A DNA stretch of 64,000 nt from Onthophagus taurus (GCF_036711975.1 NC_091975.1:8992501-9056500); one strand, 5' to 3'. Counted from the first letter of the stretch, positions 53,975 through 64,000 are shown. Numbers and translations are program-made. Notes: a model not told the origin generated them from the sequence alone.

Positions 53975-55420
53975 AACCCAACCATAGACCACAATAGTAG
54001 TGTTCAAAAGTGTATCATACTCAGAAACAATTTTATGTGATCATCAACCTAATACTTAGTGGGATATCTCTTGATGTCAATAACAGCTTTGAATCTACAG
54101 GGCATGGAGTCAATCAAGAGTGTATGGGTCAATCTTCGCCCACTCTGCTTGCAACTGCCAAAACTTTTCATTAGCGGATATGGCCCGAACGTCTTTCAGT
54201 TTGCTTCTTAGAGTGTTCCAGAGCCAATCCATTATAGTCACTGTGCGAACCACTTTACGACATCCCTAAAACGATGTTTTTGCATGCCCAGGAAAACAAG
54301 TCATTCTCTAGAATGCCCTTGTACACGTGGGGGTCAATTATGCCTACAATGCGGACGAAAGAAGTACCCCCACACCATGACGCTCTATGTAGTAAGCCGA
54401 GGTCGCTTGCGGCCGAGGCGCTACATTGATACCATGTTGCAGACAAAAACTAACCAGTTTACAATAATATCAAGTCTGATTACATAGTCATAGTAATACC
54501 ATATCATATACAAAAACTAACTATATTTCAACGATATCAATACCGTATCGATACAAAAATTAGCTGGTTTACAACGATATCGGGTTTGATTAAACCGAGG
54601 TTGCTTGCAGCCGAGGCGCTACATTGATATCATGTTGCATAAAGAAACTAACAGCATTTCAACGATGTTAAGAGTAATAAGCCGAGGCGCTACATTAATA
54701 TCATATCGCATACAAAAACTAACCAGTTCTCAACAGTATCAAGAGTGATTATGCCAAGATCGCTTGCTATAGTAATACCATATCATGTATAGAAACTAAC
54801 CATATTTCAACGATATCAAGAGTAATAAGCCGAGGTCGCTTGCGGGCGAGGCTTTATATCAATACCATATTGACACAAAAACTAGCTAGTATTAATTTAG
54901 CCAGGAGCTAAATTAATACCACATCGTAAGAAACTAACCGCAACGATGTTAAGAGTAATAAGCCGAGGTCGTTTGCGGCTGAGGCGCTACATTAATATCA
55001 TATAAATAATTATACAAAAATACAAAAACTAACCATTATGTGACACCATGACGCTTTCATCGCTGTGCTTTATGGTTGGCAAATAGAACTTGGGATCGAA
55101 ACGAGTGATCGGACGGCGTATCCACGATGTGTCATCAGTTCCAAACATCAGGAACTTGTTCTTGTTGCCCCATATGGACTACTCTCAATGCTGTCTAATC
55201 CAGTTGAAATGAGCTTTCGCCCATTTCACGCGTGCCTTCCTTTTCTTGGTCGAAACGAACGGTTTCTTCACTGAACGCCGCCCAACGAGTCCAGCAGCAT
55301 TCAGCGCCAAGCCTGGGGTTGTTCCTGCTCATCCGTACGGCGTTCCTGTCATCGAGGTTAGTAATAACTCTTGGTCTTCATGGACGTTTCTTAAGAACTC
55401 TTAATACACAAACTGGGTGG
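53975..55420 (-). pseudogene. Tc1-like transposase relic interrupted by a minisatellite
   Basis: Read on the minus strand from high to low coordinate. VKKPFVSTKKRKARVKWAKA lies near 55220-55270, then FGTDDTSWIRRPITRFDP and KHSDESVMV near 55040-55130. Then comes the minisatellite. After it, FVRIVGIIDPHVYKGILEND is at 54290-54350, and LIDSMPCRFKAVIDIKRYP is near 54060-54110. This is the normal order of a Tc1-type DD34E transposase. Stops are numerous. Confidence 0.75.
54385..55040 (+). repeat. Degenerate minisatellite inside the Tc1-like relic
   Basis: Repeated 'gccgaggtcgcttgcgg', 'aggcgctacattgatac' and 'caaaaactaaccag' segments in irregular units of roughly 80-130 bp. The transposase sequence ACACCATGACGCT occurs on both sides (about 54371-54383 and 55044-55056), as though the array had been inserted with duplication of 13 bp. 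Confidence 0.8.
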
Positions 55421-55429
55421 TTGAAAACT

Positions 55430-55760
55430 ACGCTGCATGTGTGTCATCTTCTCGTCGAAATGAAATGCATTGTGCCAACAGTAAAATTCGACGAAGATGG
55501 ATTATTTTTTTTTCTGGCACTCTTAGTAATTCAAGGTAAGCTCAATTTTAGATGCACAATTTTAGATAATAATGTGATTCCTACGTTACAGCAGATTTAT
55601 AGAGTTGAAAACAATGCTCGCTGTAATGTTGCGAGACTCACCACTTGGTACGGTGTCGTAAAGAACTGAGATGAATTTATCCAAAATCGATTAAAGAAAT
55701 CCAAGCAGAGTGGAAGAAAGTACAAGCAGCCTTCATACATCGACTTCTATGGTAAGTGTC
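55430..55760 (+). pseudogene. Second Tc1-like transposase relic, opposite strand
   Basis: Plus-strand fragments: CIVPTVKFDEDGL (equivalent to the VPTVKxGGGS region), ILDNNVIPTLQQIY, and ENNARCNVARLTTWY (a decayed QDNAxCHxAR with the second Asp), then QNRLKKSKQSGRKYKQ. Stops and missing pieces mark it as dead. It belongs to a different Tc1 lineage from the minus-strand relic next to it. Confidence 0.6.
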
Positions 55761-55764
55761 TTTC

Positions 55765-56239
55765 TTGGTTCTTTCTTTATCTAAATCGCATTGAAGGGTG
55801 TTTATGTTTTTTTGTAATTCGCTACGGTAATGGAAGCTATAACAGTACTCAAACGGGTGCTGTAATGAGATTTTAGTAACATTTTATGGAACCAGTTCAA
55901 GTTGGTGACATTGGGTCATTAATTTTTCTAGTTGTCAATGTGACAATTTTTGTCTATGGATGTTTAAACACGTTCTTAACATCGAATACAAGGTCCACAA
56001 TGATGAGGACATTGACTCTGAGCAATTTCTCGTATTTTGGGAGGTGTACATCAAACTTTTTTTTTCAGGTGAATATATTTTGTGTTTTGACAGTTTCTAA
56101 TTGTCAATTCAAAGTTTCTATTTTCAAGTGTTCCGGTGTTACCAACTGTTACATACCTATTACCTGTTTAATATACTATTACGATACATATTTTGATTAA
56201 ACTAATTTTAGATCTGTATCAAATTCGATCTTTTAGTGT
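55765..56239. other. AT-rich spacer
   Basis: A 104-codon hydrophobic ORF at 55886-56200 has no family features that I recognise and no splice or codon support. Otherwise no feature is seen. Confidence 0.3.
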
Positions 56240-58500
56240 ATTCTCGGTATGATGGATTATAAAGATCGTAGTTTGGCGTCGCGACGCAAGGGTGAGTTCA
56301 AGCCAGGTCACCGGTCTCCTCGGTGACGGCCAGACGCATACCGTTCCTTTAGGGTGATGTTAGGATTAGGACGTGACCGGTCAGGAACCTTCGAAATTTT
56401 CTTTCTCTCCGAATTAGTTACCGGTGCATTTTCGGAAAATACCCGGTTTGGGCATAATACGTAATTAGAATGCATAAGAAGTAATCAACAGTAAAATAGG
56501 AGTCGCGCGAAGTATAAGGGACCCGTTTCAACCCCTCAGGAACCGTTTCATTAGTCTGCGGAGACGGTTCGTTATTTTTTCTTTTCCTTCTTCCTTCGTC
56601 GTTCCGGCAGTTCACCCGGAAGCTGCTCCTGAATCCAAATGCCGAAACAAATTAAAGTATTTTATTGTCGCTTTGTTTGCTTGGGGGCGCGTCTTGCGCC
56701 GTGCTTTTCCAGTTTGATGATAGTTCTAGGTCTCTAGGAATTTACAATAAATTACTCGTCTCGTGCATTTATTATACCTACAACTTTAATTTTTCTTTTT
56801 TTTCTTATTAAATTTAACTTCTAGTTATTTATTTTGTTAGTTTCTTTGTTTGGAGTTGAGGTTCTCGAACTTTTCTTTCCTCTATGCGTAGCGACGTCGT
56901 CGTCGCAAATCGATGCCGGCACTGGGACACAGTGGGGTAGGTCCGGGGTTGATACGGGCGAGTTCTCCGGCTCCGGTGGCGGTCGATAGGCCTGTCTGGT
57001 ACGTTGAAAATTTTGTTTCGTAAAAATTTAAGAATTTTGGCATGACGTTAGAGGGTTGGATAAAACGGTTAATTAAGTTAGGGAGAAGCGTTACGGAAAG
57101 TCCAAGTACAATCTCCATTAACCCTGCTCCATAAAACACATTCTGAAGCGACATCAATTAATGATCAAAGTTGCTTTGATAACGGACGAGCTTTGGTCGC
57201 CTGCATCTGCAGTGTAGTAGACGATGGTGGGTGGTGGTGGCGGTTTAGGGGGGCGTCAGTTGCCCCTCGTCCCTCGCCCCCGTCGTCGTCCGCCCCCTAA
57301 ATGTAACATCGATAATTACTGCTCCGTAGCACGCGTCCGTAGTCTGCACGAAAGCTGGAAGTTCGCCGGTGCTACCGCCTTCGGGGTTATTTATTCAGGG
57401 GTTGGTCCTTAAATTTATACGCGTCTGGACCGGGTGTACGTACCCGTTTTATGCGCCGCCTCAAAAATTGAACGCTCATCCAATATTGAATTTCCAATTT
57501 CAACCGAATTAGTTCGATTTTACGGCCGCCCGATGAAATATTCACCCTGGTCGCGGTTCTTCCGCTTCGATCTCGGTTGCTTGCGTAAAAACCAAATGGC
57601 ACTTTGATACTGCATAATTTATTCGTTGACGCTAATTGCCCAACGCCCCCACAATAAAAACCCTGATTGTAAATTGAATAGGGGGCGTGACGAGCGATCG
57701 CCGGATTTGTTTTTAGCGTTATTTACTAACAACACACCCCTGATTAAATTCAGTTTCAATTATTCCTCTTCCACCATTATCGTATAAAACACAAACAATA
57801 AATTAAAAAAAAAATTATTTTAAGCACACTCATTAAAACCACATAATTTAACGTTTAAATATTGATTGAATGGGTAATAAACTCCACACTAAAAAAAAAA
57901 CCGTGTTAACTTGTTGCATGCATTTTTAAACGCGAGTTGATTTAGTGCTGTTGGCAGCTTGTTATAAAACTTAATTGCCATATCGTTAGTGCTTTTCCAA
58001 CGATGTAAAAAGCGCAAAATTATTATTTCATAACTTTTTCAGAGATTTATCCGGTTTAAGTCTTTTTACTAAGTTGTGGTAATAGTTGCACTTTCTCGTC
58101 GCAATTTCTAAATCGCTTTAAAGCTCCGCCACTTGGCGCGAGAACTTTCCGCGAAAGTTTCGAACTTGAGAAACTTCGGCGAACTTCGGTCCCTTGACTT
58201 CCGAAAGCGAGCAAAAACAAAAATAAAAAAAAATACATACAGTAAGTTCTAAATGTTCTGATGAAATGTAATAATCGCGGTCCTAACTCTGTCCGAACGA
58301 AATAGCGCCTCGTAAACGTGTCGGTGCCATCATATTGGCAAATAAATTCAGTTCAAACACCCCCGACTGAGTAATGAGGGGGTTATTGGTACCGGGCGAA
58401 TTCACTATGTCGCCGTTGATGGTTAATGGGATGCGGAACTGCTCGCTAACGTTAATCTCGGTGATTATTCCACTAAAATTTACGTGGTTTTCGGGATGTT
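56240..58500. other. CpG-rich non-coding block 4
   Basis: CpG-rich sequence, densest at 56260-56720, 56880-57420 and 57500-57720, with a purine/pyrimidine-skewed G-run near 57215-57260 (gtgggtggtggtggcgg). AT-rich gaps contain no genes. Homeodomain-type cores such as 'cgctaattgcc' (57629-57640) recur. Interpreted, as for the other blocks, as candidate regulatory DNA. Confidence 0.42.
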
Positions 58501-58595
58501 TAAATTTAATTCAATTTGTAAATTACATTTAAGTAATAAGATGTTGGAGTAGTTAAATCAAACAAAGTCATAAGATATACAGTGTGTTAATTAAT

Positions 58596-58707
58596 TCATC
58601 ATTAAAAGTATGCAACCAATATCACAGTATTGGTATTGCAATACGCAATTTGCGTATGATGCGTATTGCACTGTGATGTTGGTTGCATACTTGCAATGAT
58701 GTATTAA
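58596..58707. mobile_element. Palindromic MITE, second copy
   Basis: Arms 'aagtatgcaacc' and its complement 'ggttgcatactt' enclose 'tcacagtattgg' and 'gcaatacgcaa' hairpin segments. The sequence closely resembles the MITE at 13331-13430 but has lost the CCCGACG ends; its ends read TCATCATT and AATGATG. It lies at the left edge of the DUF7869-type element. Confidence 0.75.
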
Positions 58708-58852
58708 TTGAGGCGGTAAGAAGCAAAGGGATGTAAGTGCAAATTTAGCGATGTCGAGAAAAAGGCTCTCAAAGTTAAAGTCTTACAGAAAAATCAAGGA
58801 CTACCGAAAATTAGAAAAATATTTTTTTGATGTATCTTATTAACTGTTTTTA

Positions 58853-60020
58853 TGCACAACGCCAACTCTAGCAATGGAGGTTCTGCTTGGCCTATCTCCT
58901 CTGCATTTGCATATAGAGAAAGTGGCTAGAACAACCATTTACAGATTTAAGCAATATGCTCAAAACTGTTCCGACATGTCCTACCAATGGGCTGCGGAAG
59001 ACATTATAAGCACTGATACTGTGCTATCAATGCCGTCAGATTTGGCGGTATCACTATCAGTGATTAATACTCGATACCAGATTGTTCTGCCTGAGCGGCA
59101 GTCCTGGATCGAAAATGAAAATTCTCTGGTTCGGGCAGACATTTGCTTGTACACAGATGGATCAAAAACGCCTGAAGGGGTAGGAGCAGGAGTATACTGC
59201 CAGACACCTCGAATTAAGCAAGCCTACAGCCTGGGTACGTACTGTACTGTATTCCAGGCGGAAGTATTTGCTACTGACATGGGTGCTAAAATCCTTCTTG
59301 AAAGAGGGGTGAAGAACATGACAGTACGAATTTTCTCAGACAGTCAAGCCGCTCTCCAGGGTTAATGATTGTAAGAGAACATTAAACACACTGAGTTGTG
59401 ATAACAGAGTCTCTCTGATCTGGGTCCCGGGTCACTCTGGTGTTGCTGGCAATGAAGCGGCAGATAAGCTAGCACGAGATGGCAGCGCTGAAGCGTTTGT
59501 GGGACCGGAACCAGCAGTTGGTGTATCATTTGCGATGGCCAAATATAGGATTGGACTGTGGGCTGAAGAGAGACTTCGCCTACTGTGGACCAGTTCTCCT
59601 GGAATGAGACATGCTAAGGTGTTTATTAACATCGCCACTGTCAAACCCGGGAATATTTTAGGACTTGCCCGTAGTAGCATAAAAGTTCTAATGGGTGTTT
59701 TTACTGGGCACTGCCGATTAAAAGCACACCTCAACTTGTTGGGTTTAGCCGACGATGTTGAATGCCGACTATGTGCGGAGGAAGCAGAGACGGTTGAGCA
59801 TGTTTTATGCCACTGCCCTGATTTTTGGGTCGCAGTTTATCTCCTCAAAAGATCTGAATGACCTTTCGCCGAGCAGGGTATTAATGTTCGTTAAGAGCAT
59901 TGGACTGCACGGTGAAATTTGATAACGATATCTATCGGGGTACAATAGATCCTTAGGGTCGCGGTGCAAGGTTGGTTGGTCCGCCTACCCGATATGTATT
60001 CTATGTAATGTAATGTAATG
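58853..60020 (+). mobile_element. 5'-truncated non-LTR retrotransposon (I-group type) with RNase H
   Basis: Flanked by a 12-bp duplication TAACTGTTTTTA (58841-58852 and 60021-60032). It ends in (ATGTA)n-type repeats. The end of the RT region (AMEVLLGLSPLHLHIEKVA) is followed by RNase H: LYTDGSKTPEGVGAG, VFQAEVFATDMGA, IFSDSQAALQ, then after a frame change VPGHSGVAGNEAADKLA, and finally a CCHC tail (CRLCAEEAETVEHVLCHC). The frameshift is near 59363, so the copy is dead on arrival or decayed. Confidence 0.88.
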
Positions 60021-60384
60021 TAACTGTTTTTAAACTTTTGAAATATTTCAATTTATTCATTAGTACTAAAAATACAGGGAGTAAAGTAAAGGGACGTTAC
60101 TACTTACACCCCTTTGCATCCGAATATATAACTTACATCTCTTTTGCACTTAATGATAAGACTTTTTTCAGCATTTTGTTTACCTTATCCAAGTGATTTT
60201 GGAAATACTATATTGAGTTGTAACTCAATAAGTAATAAGTAATAACAACAAAACCTTGTATTTGTCTAGGGCCACAGGAAAAACATATAAGATCCAAACT
60301 AATAGTTTTATTGATTATTACAGGTAGAGTATACAAAGGTTTCAATGAAAAAATGTTTGGTTATTTTTACTCATCATCGGACTC

Positions 60385-61596
60385 CTACTCAGTAGCAATA
60401 TCTTCAGAATTTTCTGTGACTGTACGTCCTCGCCTGGTATCTGTATCTTGTATTTTCCTGTTTCCGTTTTTTGTCGTTGAAGCATTATTTTTTGTAGTAG
60501 CATTTCCTTGGTGCTCTAGTGTTGTATAAAAGTTATGGTAGACCCATCTTATATGAGGTATAAAAGGAAGAAGTTGTTGAAGGTTTTCATATTTTGCTGT
60601 CTTTATAAGTGGTGGTGTAGGGTACAATAAGCTAAGTTCATAATGAGTATTTGGACGGCCCTTTTTCTGCTTTCTTAGATCAAATTCAACAAAGTCCATG
60701 TCCTCAAAGCTGTTCTTGTATAAAAGAGTATCCGGTTTATCTTTCTCCAGTCGGAACCATTGAACATTGCGTAACCCTGGAATAGAGTCCTTTATGCTTT
60801 TTTTCATAGGTTGAACTGACATAAAGTTTTCAATGGCCATTCTTACAACTGTAAACTTCCGGCTTGCATGAGCCACTATGTTGAACCAGTCATCCGGAAC
60901 AAAAATATATTGGTTTTTCTTTTTGGACTTTTCAATAATCCCGAAGTCTTGATCGCATTCCATGTAAGAGTGCCCAGAAATCAAAAATTTATGGTCTATT
61001 CTCTGAATAGATGTTGTCTGAACAATATGCCTCCAAAATTTAATGCTATTATTTTTGTTTTGGCCGCCTGCGTTATCTCTAAATGCTATAAGATGTTCTA
61101 TTGAATTAGGTAGTTGTTGAACATACCTAATTAGGCACGACCCGATTTCTTGGGATCCCCTCGATGCCTCACCTTCGTGCCACATAAATATTGAGGCTTG
61201 ATTATTAGCAAGATCATGCACTGCAAAATTGTACGTCCACAGTTGCCTGAGACAGTAAACTTTACTGCAGGTTAGTACAGGTGTGGGGAGAGTTTTTTCA
61301 AGATCGAAACATATTGCTTTTACAGTAGTTGCGTTATCCTTGGCAAGTTTCTTGGCATCATCTTTTTCTGATCTAGCTTTCTCCGCTTTACGTAAATGAA
61401 CATCTTTCTGGATTTTACTATTTTTCACCACCTCGGCATTAGGATCGTTATTTATTTTGTTTTCAAGTGCATCGCATGTTGTACACGTATCAGTGTGAGG
61501 CCGTTTAAAACTGAGATTGAATTGCGTTGTAAAAATGAATCTATAAAAATTCTCCTTAACAGTATGTTGAATACTATTTTCATGGCAAAACTCCAA
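60385..61596 (-). CDS. DUF7869-type transposase-like protein, main part
   Basis: 403 codons. Cys-rich FKRPHTDTCTTCDALE is followed by a Lys/Ala coiled stretch. The core reads SIFMWHEGEASRGSQEIGSC and LIAFRDNAGGQNKNNS, then DHKFLISGHSYMECDQDFG, with Asp/Glu spacing suggestive of an RNase H-like nuclease fold. The C-terminal tail is Lys/Thr-rich. Proteins of this pattern are multicopy in arthropods and usually left as uncharacterised; I associate them with DUF7869 from memory. The N-terminal part is in the next frame (61597-61940). Confidence 0.6.
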   Translation of the reverse strand: MEFCHENSIQHTVKENFYRFIFTTQFNLSFKRPHTDTCTTCDALENKINNDPNAEVVKNSKIQKDVHLRKAEKARSEKDDAKKLAKDNATTVKAICFDLEKTLPTPVLTCSKVYCLRQLWTYNFAVHDLANNQASIFMWHEGEASRGSQEIGSCLIRYVQQLPNSIEHLIAFRDNAGGQNKNNSIKFWRHIVQTTSIQRIDHKFLISGHSYMECDQDFGIIEKSKKKNQYIFVPDDWFNIVAHASRKFTVVRMAIENFMSVQPMKKSIKDSIPGLRNVQWFRLEKDKPDTLLYKNSFEDMDFVEFDLRKQKKGRPNTHYELSLLYPTPPLIKTAKYENLQQLLPFIPHIRWVYHNFYTTLEHQGNATTKNNASTTKNGNRKIQDTDTRRGRTVTENSEDIATE

Positions 61597-61940
61597 AAAA
61601 GTGTATACATTTTGTGAATATTTAGTTCGCCTGAGAGATATTTTGTCTGTGGATTTTTGTTTCGTGAATAATGGCTTGAATATTTCGGGAATGACCGAAT
61701 ATGGGCCTTTATTACTCCAATATCATGTTCTGAAATCTTATTTGCTGGTATGTGTCTACCACGTTGGTCAGTTGGAGCTACACCTGAAGGTTTTCTGTTC
61801 TTTAAAACATTGTCATACTTTTTTTGGGTTATGTTCAAAGTTTTCAACACAAATAGTTTGCAAACTCTTTTACCCTGTAGTTTTATTTTGACGCTAACCT
61901 GTTTACGCGGCTCAACTTCTGCCCTTTTTTTGGCAGGTAG
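61597..61940 (-). pseudogene. N-terminal part of the DUF7869-type protein, out of frame
   Basis: Minus-strand frame with KIKLQGKRVCKLFVLKTL, KYDNVLKNRKPSG, then IRSFPKYSSHYSRNKNPQTK and LNIHKMYTLF, a well-known N-terminal block of this protein family. The break to the main ORF falls at a short T-run near 61600, consistent with a one-base change. The remaining gene otherwise looks well preserved. Confidence 0.65.
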
Positions 61941-61951
61941 TAGTGTTAGCA

Positions 61952-61992
61952 GGTATGTACAGTGTGTTAATTATTAACACACTGTACATACC
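61952..61992. repeat. 41-bp perfect palindrome
   Basis: Two 20-base arms (starting GGTATGTACAGTG) around one central T. It contains the right terminus of the TA-flanked element and a mirror image of it. Weaker symmetry extends outward for about 20 more bases on each side. Confidence 0.85.
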
Positions 61993-62059
61993 AACAATAC
62001 TACTAAAATAAGGTCTACCCAAGCCATAAGCAAAGCAGTTACACAAGGGTATTCAGTAA

Positions 62060-62470
62060 GTTCGTTCTTGTTCAATCTACTAATGAACCGTATAATAGAA
62101 CCCATCAGACCCAAACTAGGAACCCAAAATGCAGTGTTGTTAAATACCTGGGTATTTATTTTCAAGGGAAAATTCCCTGGATATATACCCGGGGGTAAGT
62201 CCATTATCGATACACCAAACTTATTTATAACATTTACAAGAATGCTACATTAACGGTAAAATTGCATGAAAGTACTGGGATAAGACAAGGCGATATAATG
62301 TTGAACACAAATTGTTCATCACAGTCCTGGAGAGTGCATTTAAACAACTGGATTGGACCCAAAAAGGTATAAGTCCTTATAGTCCTTATTTCTGATAGTC
62401 TTGGAGAGATGAAACTGATGCTGAACGTATACAGGGGGCGTGTGAAAGAGTTGGGCTAAATATTAACAAA
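62060..62470 (+). pseudogene. RTE-like RT fragments
   Basis: Plus-strand scraps: VKLHESTGIRQGDIM (an equivalent of GVRQGD, partly in another frame), LESAFKQLDWTQKGI-like wording at 62325-62370, and ISDSLGEMKLMLNV near 62390-62420. The order fits an RTE-type RT with the catalytic box deleted. Dead. Confidence 0.55.
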
Positions 62471-62842
62471 ATTTAGGACAAATCTTGTGAAATATGTCAA
62501 TGAATTATGTCATTAATCTTTGATGCCTTTCCATGTTTTGACGCAGTGATTGCGTTTTGAACCTCAATGATTAATATAAGTTACTTCTTTGGTGTGACGG
62601 ACTGCTGTCTATTTCCAAATCAGTTTCTATGCTTAATAGGTTTTGGAAATAATTTTTCTTGATTTTTTTCTAGTCATATTGCACTTCCATCAAATCCAAG
62701 ATTCCAAGATCCATGAGATTGTTGATTTCCAATTGAAAATTAAGTAGTTCGCATCATTCATGGTGTTTTATTAGAGCTGGAAATCCAACTTCCTGGTCTC
62801 CCGGGATCTTTCTAGCTAATTTTTGGTCTCTTGCTGTCTTAA

Positions 62843-63097
62843 TCAGCCAGGTTTCTTCCTTCTTTGGAAGTATTCATTAAATTTTTTTATTTTTCCCCTA
62901 GCAAATCTCATGACATCTCCGAATCCACAAAATTCTCTTGCAATTTTGTTCCTAACTCTATCTCTTCTTGTCTTTTCCACTATTGCTATTAAAGTAATCA
63001 TCTCAGTTGGTTCGCATCGCAGCCATATATCTTGGCCATGAGGTTCGTGTATCGAGAGATAATAATCAAACAAGCGAACTAAACAGATGATACTCAC
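62843..63097 (-). pseudogene. RTE-like C-terminal fragment, minus strand
   Basis: The minus-strand frame contains TEMITLIAIVEKTRRDRVRN and REFCGFGDVMRF, resembling the conserved 'KTRRDRVRNE...' tail of RTE-type polymerases. It is opposite in orientation to its neighbours, so the region holds several independent insertions. Confidence 0.45.
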
Positions 63098-63120
63098 ATG
63101 GGCAGCCTAGAGGAAATATA

Positions 63121-63400
63121 TATTTGAAAAGAAAAGCTTTCAATCAATGCGTGCTTCCTCCTTTGGTTATGACATACGGTTCCGAAACTTTAACATTAAC
63201 GGTGGCCATTACCAGAAGGCTCAAAGTAACGCAAAGAAAGATGGGGAGGTCGATGCTGGGTGTAACCATACGAAATGAAGACCTACGAAGAAGAACTGGC
63301 GTAAATGATGCGGTCAACATTGTGGCAAAGCTGAAATGGAACTGGGCGGATCATCGTCGCAAGAATGAAGAATGAGCAGTGGTTACCTGATTATAATACG
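63121..63400 (+). pseudogene. RTE-like RT C-terminus
   Basis: KAFNQCVLPPLVMTYGSETL and TRRLKVTQRKMGRSMLGVTI, then RNEDLRRRTGVNDAVNIVAK and LKWNWADH, form the typical RTE-clade tail. The frame is open for 83 codons, then shifts by one. No upstream RT is in register. Confidence 0.75.
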
Positions 63401-63539
63401 TCTTCTATCGTTGACAATTGCTCGTCTCCAACGCCCATTTCATCATGTTACTCTACATTTTTGTCCGAATCTGTTATATTTTTAGTTGTATCACTTTTAT
63501 ATGTACTATTTGTAAATACCCATTTTATATATCCAGCAC

Positions 63540-63985
63540 CCATCACTGCCAAAATGTTAACATAGTTTGCTATGCCGACGCCGGCGCCGTTTTGATTGCA
63601 AGTAACGAAGATGACCTGCAAAGAGTGTGTCACTTCAACATAGCAACTAAGCAATACAATATAAAAATATCAACAGAAAAAACAAAATGTACGGTAATAT
63701 CCAAAGAACCTAAGACCAAAGATCTATGTTGAATGTGACACTGCGAGATAGGCAGACCAATACCACTATCAGAGAAAGATGTAATATACAGGATGTAGTA
63801 AAATGGACAAAAGTAAGAAAGAAAAGGTGGAAGGAGTGTGTGGAAAGAATGAATGAGAGGAGATTGGGCAGAATATGCATGTATGGACGACCGAAAGGAA
63901 AAAACCACAAGGACGACCATCCGAGAGATGGACACAGAGCTGGTTCTCCTCATCTGAGGAGTAAAGTCTAAACATGAGGCTTGAC
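63540..63985 (+). pseudogene. Second RTE-like relic with internal deletion
   Basis: A decayed YADD (CYADAGAVLIASNEDDL) at 63568-63612 is followed by NIKISTEKTKCTVISKEP. After a deletion and frame change the tail follows: LRDRQTNTTIRERCNIQDVV, KWTKVRKKRWKECVERMNE and GRPKGKNHK. YADA in place of YADD shows loss of the catalytic site. It may continue past the window's right edge. Confidence 0.7.
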
Positions 63986-64000
63986 AAACAGAGATGCATC

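Larger units (their letters stand above)
58580..61984 (-). mobile_element. TA-flanked DNA transposon with a DUF7869-like transposase
   Basis: The left end CAGTGTGTTAATTA begins at 58580 beside TA (58578-58579). The right end TTAACACACTG ends at 61984 beside TA (61985-61986). Between them lies a minus-strand transposase-like gene (60385-61940). Two later insertions are resolved inside: a palindromic MITE (58596-58707) and a truncated non-LTR element (58853-60020). Subterminal 'gcaaagggatgtaagtg' and a related sequence near 60105-60160 support a single element. Boundaries rest on a ~12-bp inverted repeat and TA only. Confidence 0.55.

Noticed and set aside
55886..56200. 104-codon hydrophobic ORF
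   Set aside because: Phe/Ile-rich composition follows from AT-rich DNA; no start context, domain or conservation can be argued.

Overview
The window is AT-rich eukaryotic DNA, most likely from an insect and probably a beetle. Introns are 52-55 bp where no transposon has entered. The genes are metazoan housekeeping genes, and the mobile elements (piggyBac, BEL/Pao, Penelope, Tc1/mariner, jockey- and RTE-like, hAT) are those typical of arthropods. The species assignment is inference; nothing here is prokaryotic.

Positions 1-29300 hold a compact set of cellular genes swollen by repeats. In order they are: an unrecognised intronless gene (1310-2326) between two arms of the same ~177-bp satellite lying in opposite orientations; AKAP17A/XE7 on the minus strand (6763-9026, three exons); a ~174-bp satellite array (9725-11575); MCM3 on the plus strand (11883-22432, four exons, 803 codons rebuilt) with an E2F-type site just upstream; RGP1 on the minus strand (22473-27171, two exons), tail-to-tail with MCM3; an MFSD9-like transporter on the plus strand (27502-28994, four exons), head-to-head with RGP1; and PET100 on the minus strand (29055-29297). 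MCM3 acts in replication licensing, RGP1 in Rab6/Golgi traffic, PET100 in cytochrome oxidase assembly and AKAP17A in splicing. They share a neighbourhood, not a pathway. MCM3 introns 2 and 3 (about 4.1 and 4.0 kb) and the RGP1 intron (3.5 kb) are built almost wholly of satellites, minisatellites and dead transposons.

Positions 29300-58500 contain no recognisable cellular protein gene. CpG- and GC-rich blocks (29680-31255, 39680-43985, 51150-52400, 56240-58500) with TAATTA-type homeodomain cores and no convincing long ORFs alternate with AT-rich transposon nests. I read this as a transposon-invaded regulatory domain of a developmental gene outside the window (inference). One small spliced-looking ORF with two CxxC pairs (41202-41363) lies in it.

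The nests are resolved by target-site duplications. A Penelope-like element (32302-34654) with ~750-bp inverted arms splits a non-LTR retrotransposon (12-bp duplication). A piggyBac (35986-39504) with a nearly intact transposase carries a second, truncated Penelope-like element (37854-39271). Another piggyBac (44490-51002, TTAA duplication, 17-bp inverted repeats) is split by a BEL/Pao element (45599-49412) with identical 194-bp LTRs and a 5-bp duplication. That BEL/Pao keeps gag, protease and integrase in one 949-codon frame but has lost reverse transcriptase and RNase H.

Positions 52405-64000 are a transposon graveyard: a DDE_3 Tc1/mariner-superfamily element, two Tc1-like relics (one interrupted by a minisatellite), a TA-flanked element carrying a DUF7869-like transposase with a retrotransposon tail and a MITE nested in it, and RTE-like fragments. 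The best candidates for something undescribed are the RT-less BEL/Pao derivative, the TA-flanked DUF7869-type element, the CpG-block domain with its CxxC mini-ORF, and the trimeric higher-order structure of two unrelated satellites.
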